Below, one piece after another: positions 32,630 through 39,597 of a stretch of 39,597 bases of DNA. A model generated the notes under the pieces. It saw only the letters and a program-made list of their open reading frames with translations. It was not told the origin of the DNA and did no database searches. The position numbers and the translations under genes were made by a program. Numbering within the stretch: position 1 is the first letter of the stretch; each line of letters starts with the position of its first letter. The DNA is from Zygnema cylindricum (Eukaryota > Streptophyta > Zygnematophyceae > Zygnematales > Zygnemataceae). The stretch spans positions 436,001 to 475,597 of the forward strand of contig JBBHKE010002683.1 in the NCBI GenBank assembly GCA_037447655.1. Direction: 5' to 3'.

Positions 32630-33535
32630 TGCAACTTTGAGACCTCCATAGGTCCTCAGAGTGGGTAGCTCACACGAAGCCCCTAAGATAACTATAACCC
32701 CTTGTAGTTTCAACAATAATAACTGCGACCTTCGCACCCAGGAAGACAATAACTCTAACCAGCTTCTTCTTTCTGAAGATGAATCTCCTTTGAGTTGATA
32801 GCAAAACGAATGGCTTAATTTTCTCCCTCGAGCAATAAGTTATCAAGGGTCAAAGTTGACCTTTTGTACAGAAGCACTCTAGGAGAGAGGCTACCTACCT
32901 AAGATTTTACTAAGTTATAAACCCCTCTCTAAGCCCCCTACTACTTGATTACTGCACGAATCAAATTAGTGTATCGTATAGATAGGTACTGGAGGCGAAG
33001 TACTTTCTGTACAACCATTGTACGGCATGGCCAAAGAGTTGACGCCTTCCAAATCCGGACTCGTTCTAAAATTCCCCAGAGATGCTGCAAGCAAATGAGA
33101 TGTCGCCATGCGTCCCTTGGTGTGATGGTGACCAAAACTGCCAAAACGCCCCATCCATGATATCAGCTCCTATCGTGGCCGTCCGATCAAAAACCGACTT
33201 TTAATTCTAGCCGTTGTAACAAATGAGGGATATATTTGTTTCGTGCGGTACCATAATCCGTACTATACATAAGTGCTTCTATGTGGTTGGAATTCGTTTA
33301 TTCCGTTAAATGGATTTCTCAACCTATTTATGTTTAAGTAATTATTAGATCCTATATATCTCAACACTGGTCCAAGCCTATAATTCAAAGCTAACGAATA
33401 CCTTGCCAGACGGTAGGTACCAAGATCAAATCTTAGGTCCGTCAAACCTTTTGGTAAATCTACCAAGATTTTGTTGCTTGTCTATCTAGACAACTTAGGC
33501 AACCATGTCTCCAACTCCCTCTCTAGCCTACAGTG
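32630..33535 (-). repeat. D1 LTR (copia, A-like), truncated by D2
   Basis: The plus strand opens TGCAACTTTGAGACC, the reverse of a TTGCA end. It resembles family A in layout: GTAC cluster, TTTGTTTCGTGCGG, tRNA-like segment, CT-rich tract. The sequence is too diverged to group with A. It lacks its start portion, because D2 begins inside it at 33536. Confidence 0.75.
33370..33455 (+). other. tRNA-like module in D1 LTR (degenerate)
   Basis: A D-arm-like TCCAAGCC is followed by a weak box B in AAGATCAAATCTT (33421-33433), which forms a stem. TTTT follows at about 33449. It aligns with the D2 copy. Confidence 0.4.
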
Positions 33536-33844
33536 TGAAACTCTGAGAACTCCATAAGTCCTCAGAGTGGAAATCTGCCAAGAAGCCTCTAGGATAACCC
33601 TGACCCCTTAGTGTTTCAGCAAAAATAACTACCACCCTGGCAGAAAATAACACTAACCAACTTCACCCTTGTGAAGGCAAGACTCCCTTGAGTTGATAGC
33701 AAAAAGAATCTCTAAATTTGCTCCCTTGAGCAGTAAGTTATGCAGGGTCAAAGTTGACCTTTTGTACAGAAGCTCTCTAGGAGAGAGGGTCCTATCTCCT
33801 AATTTTTCTAAATCCTATCTCTCTCACAAACTCTATCTACTGAT

Positions 33845-33919
33845 GTACGGAGCTAATCAAATTACAGTTCTGTACACAAAAGTACAGCTACCGATGTACT
33901 TTCTGTACAGACACTGTAC
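33845..33919. promoter_or_regulatory. GTAC cluster in D2 LTR
   Basis: Six GTAC tetramers start at 33845, 33872, 33882, 33896, 33905 and 33916, within 75 bp, upstream of the probable transcription start. GTAC is the core bound by plant and algal SBP-domain regulators. Confidence 0.5.
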
Positions 33920-34299
33920 GACATGGCCTAAATGTCGACACGTGGTATGTCCGGATTCGCTCCCTTAATCCTCGGAGATGTCGCGATCCAATGTCATTCC
34001 GCCACGTGTCATTCGATGTGGCGATGACCACAAACCGCCAAAATCCTCTTCCGGGATCTCGGTGTTTATTCCAGCCGTCCGATTATATTCACATTTAATC
34101 GTAGCCATAATAAATACATGCGCGATATTCGTTTCATTAAAAAATTAAATGCGCGGTATTGGTTTCTTATCGGTACCGTAATCCGTAATTTTACATTATT
34201 GGATCTATGTATCCCGTAAACTGTTACAGTTAAACAAATTATCATACCTGATAATGTTTAATTAATTATCAAACTATATAGTACTTAACACTACCTCTA

Positions 34300-34380
34300 G
34301 ACCTAATGGCTAAGGCTACTGGCTACCGGCTGTCTGCCGGCCGGAAGGTACCAGGATCAAATCCTGTGGCCAACACATAC
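34300..34380 (+). other. tRNA-like module in D2 LTR
   Basis: Its D-arm-like segment CCTAATGGCTAAGGC is close to true tRNA D-arms. A T-arm-like CAGGATCAAATCCTG follows (about 34352-34366). No TTTT run follows directly. Despite divergence from family A, position and layout are the same. Confidence 0.5.
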
Positions 34381-34593
34381 CTTTCGGTAAATAAACCCCT
34401 AACTAATATATATTTCCCGTAAACCTCTGGATAGCCTAGGTAGTCATGGCTCTAGCTCCCTCTCCAATTTCTCAGTGACTGCGACAAGTTTGAGAGTTAG
34501 AGAGAGAAGTTAGTGGTAGACTGCCTCGACTTCTTTCTATATTTCTATTTAGACCTAGAAAATACTTAAAAATTGGACCATTAATTTCTACAC

Positions 34594-34652
34594 TCCCCTT
34601 ATTTTCTAGTCAATTTTTAATTTCAAACCGCACTTCTTCTTGCAGAAAATCG
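34594..34652 (-). other. D2 purine tract and 3' untranslated end
   Basis: On the minus strand AATAAGGGGAG ends at 34594 next to the LTR, preceded by a stretch like the end of family A pol (KKCGLK-like). It is broken at about 34652 by the gypsy element C2. Confidence 0.65.
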
Positions 34653-35008
34653 TCAGTTGCTGCCAAATTAGAATTTCCGCCTTCAACAAAAATCCATGTA
34701 GTGATACACATTAGCCATTTAAAACTTGCAAATCTTCGACCAACTGAAGGAGAATTCGAATTGGATCCCTCAATAATTATAGAACTCGAGGTTCACTGAT
34801 GGGTAATAGATTGGGTTCGTCAACGGTTTACGGTCGGCAATACTATATTATGGCAAGTGCAGTATCTAGGAAGGCCTCAAGATGAGTTAACTTTAGAAGA
34901 TAAAATTCTGAGTTTTTGCAAAGGTATTGGAGGGATAATAATATAGAAGTCTCGTCTTGAGAATGAATGAGTTTAAACTGTGGTCAGTTAAAAATATGGA
35001 GGGGATGA
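34653..35008 (+). pseudogene. C2 integrase C-terminus with chromodomain-like tail (Ty3/gypsy)
   Basis: One frame reads VAAKLEFPPSTKIHVVIHIS and then HLKLANLRPTEGEFELDPS. The PPSTKIHxVxHISHLK pattern is typical of the gypsy integrase C-terminal (GPY/F) module. After a stop near 34797, WVIDWVRQRFTVGNTILWQV and then QYLGRPQDELTLEDKI resemble the second half of an integrase chromodomain (aromatic-xVxxxGxPxxExTxE). Known chromoviruses use this domain to recognise modified histones. A purine tract TGGAGGGGATGA at 34997-35008 leads into the LTR. Everything upstream of this point is missing, and the left edge adjoins D2. Confidence 0.72.
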
Positions 35009-35973
35009 TATAACAGTAATAGCGGATAAAACTTGTTCATAAAGGGGTATTTAGATGTTATGATTATAGAGTACTAAATTTGGTAGACGTTCGCGAAAGA
35101 ATCACGCGATTTATAATTATATATCAAAAGTTATAGCAATGGGTGTATTTAGGCAACAGCGCGGGGTCTAAATAACAAACAGGTATCATTGAAACGGGTT
35201 TAGGGTCAAATTAGTACCAAAATTTCACGTGCACGTTTCATAAAGTTCTAATGAAACAATTGTTACGCACGATGGTTTGTTTCATACAATTTTTAGTACG
35301 AAACGTCACTTTTAGTTTATAAAATTTTGTATGAAGTTTCGCGTGCGAAATTTGCGACGCACGTTCGTGCGAAGTCGCGTTTCGTTTGGCGCGCAATTTC
35401 GCACGTAAATGTTACGTAGTGAAACGTAGCGTTTGATTGGTTAGAAATGCTACGTAGTTAGTAAGAGATTTCGCACGTTTTTTCATTGGTCAGTTTGAGT
35501 CCTTGCTGGTCAATGATTAGCCCTGCTAAAACCTGTTCAACAAAGCGTTGACTCTGGCTAAGCGAGTCTAGGGCGATGATAGATAAATAGTGAAGTCTAA
35601 AAGGAGAGTAAACATCTTTTCCTTTGGGAAAAGTTTGTGGAAATTCTGACTAATCTTGGTCTGAGCGATTAAAAGCAAATTGGAGCATTGGCATTTTGGC
35701 ATTGAAATCTCTTACAAACTAAGTAGTGTTTTAGTAGTTAAGAGATAGAATTATTAAGAGTGGAGAGTAGGGGAAAACACTTTAATAAGAAGGGTTGTGC
35801 CACGAGGGCAAGAGACCAAGCTAGTGTTATGTGGATAGAAGCTTCTTCTAATTTAAAGTTTATCCTTATGTGAGTGCTTTCCAATGTGGATGTGTATTTT
35901 CCAATATATGGAATGAATGGTTAATATTGATTGAAGTAATGGGATTTTCTGATAAGTTAGAAATCCTATTACA
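35009..35973 (+). repeat. 3' LTR of Ty3/gypsy element C2 (965 bp)
   Basis: It starts TATAACAGTAATAG (TG changed to TA) and ends CTATTACA. It matches C1 24282-25311. It contains repeated TTTCGC/GCGAAA motifs, including the perfect palindrome TTTCGCGTGCGAAA at 35337-35350. Confidence 0.85.
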
Positions 35974-36143
35974 AAAACCAATTCGAGTACGACCGGGTAA
36001 TAAAAAGACAAAACAAATTAAAAATTTGTTGGTACATACAATACCACTACAGTATAGTACTGTATTGTAAGTGTAGTGTCTATATTCTCCATCGTTATTC
36101 TACTTTGTACTCTTGGTATCGTAGAAAAAAACAAGGGTACAAT
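35974..36143. other. Spacer without recognised feature
   Basis: 170 bp between the C2 LTR end and the A5 LTR start. It has no usable reading frame. It contains a small inverted repeat TACAGTA-TAG-TACTGTA at 36048-36064. It may be ordinary flank, or a remnant too diverged to assign. Confidence 0.5.
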
Positions 36144-36320
36144 TGTTGAAATAAGTAGTTTTTGTATTTTCTAGTTTAAAACAAATTAGCGGAAACATAT
36201 ATAAGAAATGATGGCAGCCTGCCTCCATCTCTTCTCTCTCTCCCCAATACTTGTTGTAGTCACTGAAAGAGAGAGAGAGCGATGGAGCCATGGCTGCCTC
36301 AACTCCATAGGAAGGACTAA

Positions 36321-36340
36321 AGAGTGACTTAAGTCACTCT
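36321..36340. repeat. 20-bp perfect palindrome
   Basis: AGAGTGACTTAAGTCACTCT equals its own reverse complement. Less perfect forms are at the same place in A2, A3 and A4 LTRs (AGTGAYTTAWGTCACT). It holds a TGACTTAAGTCA core like bZIP sites. It lies 5 bp from the TTTT run of the tRNA-like module. Confidence 0.8.
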
Positions 36341-36344
36341 CAAC

Positions 36345-36430
36345 AAAAGGTTGAGTTCGGCAGGACTCGAACCCCCGACCGGTAGAGCGCGGCGTAGCCG
36401 TTAGCTCTAACCAGTCTGTCGTAGAAGTCC
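36345..36430 (-). other. tRNA-like RNA polymerase III-type module in A5 LTR
   Basis: On the minus strand it has CTTCTACGACAGACTGG, GGTTAGAGC (36412-36404), a CGGCTACGCCG hairpin, a perfect box B GGTTCGAGTCC (36373-36363) and TTTT (36348-36345). The spacing between D-arm and box B is close to that of real tRNA genes. T-stem and acceptor pairing are poor, so a functional tRNA is unlikely. The best readings are a tRNA-derived insertion fixed in the LTR, or an antisense promoter. It recurs in every A and D LTR here. Confidence 0.62.
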
Positions 36431-36533
36431 GTTAGATAATATAGGGTTTCATTCATATATAAACTGTTGTATAGTACCGAAATGATCTAACTGGAATATG
36501 AAACGAAACGAACATAGAACTTGTTAAGGTTTA

Positions 36534-36554
36534 GTGCGAAACGTCATTTCGCAC
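36534..36554. promoter_or_regulatory. Inverted repeat around CGTCA in the A5 LTR
   Basis: GTGCGAAA, CGTCA, TTTCGCAC: perfect 8-bp arms around a 5-bp centre. The left part belongs to a 19-bp motif also found in gypsy C LTRs at 24576-24594 and 35294-35312. A regulatory role is inferred. Confidence 0.5.
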
Positions 36555-36769
36555 GAAACAAATGAAACAGACACTTTGAACGGTCGACATTTAATGTCGG
36601 ATTTAATCCGACGGCGCACGTCGTCGCCGAGATCGCGAAATGGTCACTTTGGATTTTATGGACGTGGCATGACGTGGCGCCGCGTGGAAGGATAACATTC
36701 GGTCGCGGGAATTCCGGAGGAAATACGGATAAGTGGAAAAATGACACGCGTCCACTCAAGAGCTTTGTC

Positions 36770-36843
36770 GTACATCGGCCGTACAGAAAGTACATCGGCC
36801 ATAGTACCTTTCTGTACTTTACAGTAATACGATTGGTTCGTAC
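36770..36843. promoter_or_regulatory. GTAC cluster in A5 LTR
   Basis: Six GTAC tetramers start at 36770, 36781, 36790, 36804, 36814 and 36840, about 80-155 bp upstream of the TATA box. GTAC is the SBP-domain binding core. Confidence 0.5.
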
Positions 36844-36924
36844 TTTAGTAGATAGGGGTTGTGAGAGGGATTTAGGACTTAGGAAATATTTGGTAGACAG
36901 ACACCTCTCTCTAAGAGAGCTTTG

Positions 36925-36931
36925 TATAAAT
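36925..36931 (+). promoter_or_regulatory. TATA box of A5
   Basis: TATAAAT lies about 220 bp before the LTR end, at a position conserved in A2 (near 17010) and, as TATAAAAG, in A3. It probably sets the U3/R border shortly downstream. Confidence 0.6.
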
Positions 36932-37145
36932 TGGCATTTTTGCCGGCTCATAACTTATCGCCTGGTTGGCCGTTTTCAGTGATTCTTTTTGCTACGGACT
37001 CAGGGGAGTCCAGGCTACACAGGGGTGCAGTCAAATTGTCAGTTTGCCTTCTTGGGCAGAATTGGTCGTGGCTTAAAGTGGGTTAGTTAAATACTATCTA
37101 GAGGCTTCCTGTATTCTGTAGTCCAATCGAGGACACAGAATTGCA

Positions 37146-37160
37146 GGTTATGGGCCCACC
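37146..37160 (+). other. Primer-binding site of A5 (half-tRNA type)
   Basis: GGTTATGGGCCCACC follows the LTR without a gap. From memory of the plant initiator tRNA-Met, all 15 bases pair with its anticodon arm (GGTGGGCCCATAACC). The gag ATG (37150-37152) lies within it. Confidence 0.8.
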
Positions 37161-39597
37161 CTCTAGGGTGCCCACCTTCAATGGATCTGGGTTCATCTAT
37201 TGGGAAGCCATGATGATGGGAGCTTTGTGTGAAAAACGATACAAGGGTATCGTCAGTGGACAAGTGAAACGTCCACCTTCGGGAACTCCACCAGGATTTG
37301 GGGAAGTAAGGTTTTCTGCAACAACGGCTGCCTCAGCGGAGGAGGCAGATGAAGGGGACAGCAGTGTGTCCGAAAAGGAGAAAGGGAAGGAGACACCCCT
37401 CACTCCTATTCCCACAGTATCGGGAACGACGACCGTGAAGACCGTGGAGAACGATACTCAAATGTGGGAGGATGTAAACATGGCTGCCAAGAACTTCATT
37501 TTGAGGCACCTCACTCAAGGTTTGGCCACTCCTCATCTTCACATTTACAAGGCAGAGGAATTGTGGGAGAATTTGGTGGAGATTTATAGAGCAGGAACTA
37601 TTCAGGAGCTCCAGTTGGCTGAGCAAAAGCTATGGAGTTACACTTACAAAGGAGGAAAGATGTTAGATTACTGTAATGATCTTTCTTGTTTGTATATAGA
37701 AATAAAAAGTGCCGGGTGGACAAGTACAATGAAAATGAAAGTTAACACCCTTATCATGAAATTACCAGATGAGTTCGAAAACATAGTGTACCGAGTACAG
37801 GGAATGCCTGATAGTTCATGGAAATGGAACACAGTAGTCAGGATGATACTTCTGCAGGAAAACACAATGGAGATTAGGAGAGGAGGAAAGAGCATTCAAG
37901 CTCTAGCAGCAGAAGGGGACCGATGGGGGAAGGACCCGAAGAAACCTTATAGAGGGGAAAGAGATAATTCTGGGGGACAAAGGCCCCCAAAGGGTCTTTG
38001 TCATTATTGCAAAAAGCCGGGACACTTTATTGCAGATTGTGTCAAGTTGTCGGAGCAGAGGCTCTAAGAAAACCGTGGAGGGGGTTCTTCTGGGGGGAAG
38101 AAAAAGGCACTTGTGGTTACAAAAGTGTCAGGAGAAATCGAGGATGAGTCATCTGAGGAGGATGGGGAGCTTCTTCTTGACGAGAGTCTGGAGGAGAAGG
38201 AGATCCCTCGGAGGCAGAAGTGTGCCCTTGGAGCAATTCGGGAAGCTCCACAGGAAGGATGGATCATCGACTCAGGTGCATCCATGCATATGTGCCGTGA
38301 TAAAGAACTCTTCACTAAGCTACGAAAGATTCCTACTGTAGAGATAGAGTATGGGGATGGGAGAGTGGTTACTACAGATCTAGTGGGATCAGTAGATCTG
38401 AAAGTCTTAGTGGAGTGTAAGACCTCTATACTTACATTCTCAGATGTACTTTACATTCCTCAGCTGAGTAAAAATCTTGTCTCTACGTCTGTGTTAGATG
38501 ACAAAGAGTTTGATACCTTCACCAGAAAGAGAGTCTTTACAGCTAAGTATGGGAATGAAGTTTACTTCACAGCAGATAAGGGTAGCCAAGGAATGTTTAG
38601 GCTTAACCTGAGTAATGAAAAGAAGAATGCTTACTATGTTGGTGTTCCTAAGGTGATGATTTGGCATAAGCGTTTGGGGCATGTGCATTTTGATAGGTTA
38701 AGGGAAATGAAAAAACTTGGGGTAGTAGATGGCATTCAGTTTGGGGATAATGAAATAATGGATGATTCTAGTGGTTGTGCTCAAGGTAAAGCTCATAGAC
38801 TTCCCTTTCCCAAAGCCGCCACATATAGAGGTGAGAAAGTGTTAGATTTGGTCCACACAGATATTTGGTGATCTGCAAAAGTACCTTCGGTTGGAGGAAA
38901 GAGGTTTATGATGACAATAACTGATGATTGGTCTAGATACTCTAGAGTCTACTTTCTGAAAAATAAGTCTGAAGCATCCACTTACTTCAAAGAATATAAA
39001 GCTTGGAGTGAGAAGTTGCATGAAACCCCTATTAAGAGGATAAGGAGTGATAATGGGGGGGAATATACCTCTAACCAGTTTGAGGAATATCTGAGAGATG
39101 AGGGAGTGCAACACCAGAAAACTGTACCATATAACCCGGAACAAAATGGGGTAGCTGAGAAGTTGAATAGAACACTAGGAGATAGTGCATGCAGTATGTT
39201 AGCAGACAAGAAAATAAGAAAGAGATTTTAGGGAGAGGCAATGAACTGTGCTAACTATATTAATAATAGAGTCCTCACCTCAGCTGTAAAGGGAGTGACA
39301 CCTTATGAGAGATGGGTTGGAAGGAAACCAGATATCTCACACCTTAAAGTATTTGGTAGCCAAGTTTACAGTCTTGACACGGATAGGAAAAACTGGAAAC
39401 TAGATGCTTAGGGAAAACCTGGATACTTTGTGGGATATGATGAGGATATTAAAGGATATAGAGTATATGACTTGGCAAAGAAAGATATCATTCTGGTCAA
39501 ACACTTAGTTGTCATGGATGAAGGGAAGTCATTTGACCCCTTCAAATATACAAAGAAGATTAGGATCAGATTTGAGTCTGAAAGTGAGGAGAACTCG
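37150..39597 (+). pseudogene. A5 gag-pol, single frame with four stops, incomplete at window end
   Basis: From ATG 37150 one frame runs to the window end. Gag (37150-38065) begins MGPPSRVPTFNGSGFIYWEA, carries the copia-type NFILRHLTQGLATPHLHIY region and ends in a CCHC knuckle CHYCKKPGHFIADC (37999-38040). Protease has WIIDSGASMHMC, with catalytic Asp at 38269. Integrase has HKRLGHVHFDRL, but the zinc site reads DDSSGCAQGK, with Ser for the first Cys. The core shows HTD, SDNGGEYTSN and VAEKLNRT, followed by TPYERWVGRKPDISHLKV. Stops are TAA 38065, TGA 38869, TAG 39229 (for Trp) and TAG 39409 (for Lys). A3 and A4 have sense codons at the first site, so these are mutations and not a programmed stop. 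Reverse transcriptase and RNase H lie outside the window. Confidence 0.9.

Larger units (their letters stand above)
33536..34593 (-). repeat. D2 3' LTR (1058 bp)
   Basis: It opens TGAAACTCTGAGAAC and ends TTAATTTCTACA, and is followed by a purine tract on its upstream side, so it is a 3' LTR. It aligns with D1 over about 900 bp and lies inside D1. CACGTG motifs occur at about 33940 and 34001. The target copy (CAGTG, 33531-33535) has no visible partner, because the rest of the element is lost. Confidence 0.78.
36144..37145 (+). repeat. 5' LTR of A5 (1002 bp)
   Basis: It starts TGTTGAAATAAGTAG and ends CACAGAATTGCA. In order it holds a CT-rich tract, a 20-bp palindrome (36321-36340), an antisense tRNA-like module, an inverted repeat around CGTCA (36534-36554), a GTAC cluster and a TATA box. 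Confidence 0.92.
36144..39597 (+). mobile_element. Ty1/copia element A5, best-preserved copy, cut by window end
   Basis: It has a complete 5' LTR (36144-37145), a perfect primer site and one continuous gag-pol frame that leaves the window within the integrase/RT linker. The left target copy should be ACAAT (36139-36143); its partner is outside. No later insertion and no frameshift is visible, so it is probably the youngest family A element here. Confidence 0.9.

Noticed and set aside
33693-33968. 91-residue frame in the D2 LTR
   Set aside because: It lies entirely inside LTR sequence and shows no conservation of frame with D1.
36048-36064. Inverted repeat as a terminal repeat of a DNA transposon
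   Set aside because: Only 7-bp arms with a 3-bp centre and no second copy or target duplication.
36345-36430. A functional tRNA gene
   Set aside because: Box B and D-arm are good, but T-stem and acceptor pairing are poor and no convincing anticodon loop is formed. It recurs in each LTR and is kept as a tRNA-like module.
37333-37895. Minus-strand frames opposite A5 gag
   Set aside because: They are shadows of the real gag frame and have no family resemblance.
38065-38067. Programmed gag-pol stop (readthrough) in A5
   Set aside because: A3 and A4 have sense codons (CCA or TTA followed by GAG) at this site, so the TAA is a private mutation.

Overview
This window is a stack of degenerate LTR retrotransposons inserted into one another. 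I see no host gene, rRNA, genuine tRNA gene or CRISPR array. The organism is a eukaryote, most likely a land plant or other streptophyte. The reasons are Ty1/copia Gag-Pol of plant type, a Ty3/gypsy element with a chromodomain-like integrase tail, a primer-binding site that fits the plant form of initiator tRNA-Met, and G-box and GTAC motifs in the LTRs. The species cannot be named from the sequence. Long stop-ridden pseudogenes and repeated insertion suggest old, gene-poor heterochromatin.

There are four families. Family A is Ty1/copia, with LTRs of about 1.0 kb that start TGTTGAAAT and end TTGCA. Family B is Ty1/copia with two LTR types that share R-U5 but not U3. Family D is a divergent A-like group known here mainly from LTRs. 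Family C is Ty3/gypsy. A and B do not use the usual TGGTATCAGAGC primer site. Their site is GGTTATGGGCC(CACC), which pairs with the anticodon arm of initiator tRNA-Met, as in Drosophila copia and yeast Ty5.

The insertion order can be read from 5-bp target duplications. The oldest element is A1 (+), present as 3861-5024, 10822-12139 and 32375-32629. Element B1 (1-3860, +) lies in its integrase region. B2 (5025-10816, -, TSD ATAAC) lies in the linker before its reverse transcriptase. A3 (12140-32369, -, TSD TATAT/TATAC) lies in its RNase H. A3 is itself split by A2 (13122-17229, +, TSD GAAAA) in its 3' LTR, by a 60-bp collapsed LTR (21287-21346, TSD CATTG) in gag, and by A4 (21363-31333, +, TSD GGGAC) in gag. 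A4 is split in gag by B3 (23298-27112, -, TSD TCTTC). The middle of B3 is not B sequence: it holds the 5' LTR, leader and first gag codons of gypsy element C1 plus 0.28 kb of unknown DNA. To the right of A1 lie two D LTRs, one inside the other (32630-34593), then the 3' end of gypsy element C2 (34653-35973), a 170-bp spacer, and A5 (36144 to beyond the window). A5 is the best-preserved copy, with one continuous gag-pol frame broken only by four nonsense codons.

The most unusual signal is a tRNA-like module inside every A and D LTR, on the strand opposite to the element. It has a D-arm-like GGTTAGAGC and a box B GGTTCGAGTCC, and in most A copies a TTTT run follows. It looks like a short RNA polymerase III unit. 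A 20-bp palindrome lies just beyond it in A5. Also notable are gag start codons placed inside the LTR (B) or inside the primer-binding site (A), GTAC clusters in U3, a U3 motif shared by copia family A and gypsy family C, and expanding tandem arrays in the B LTRs.
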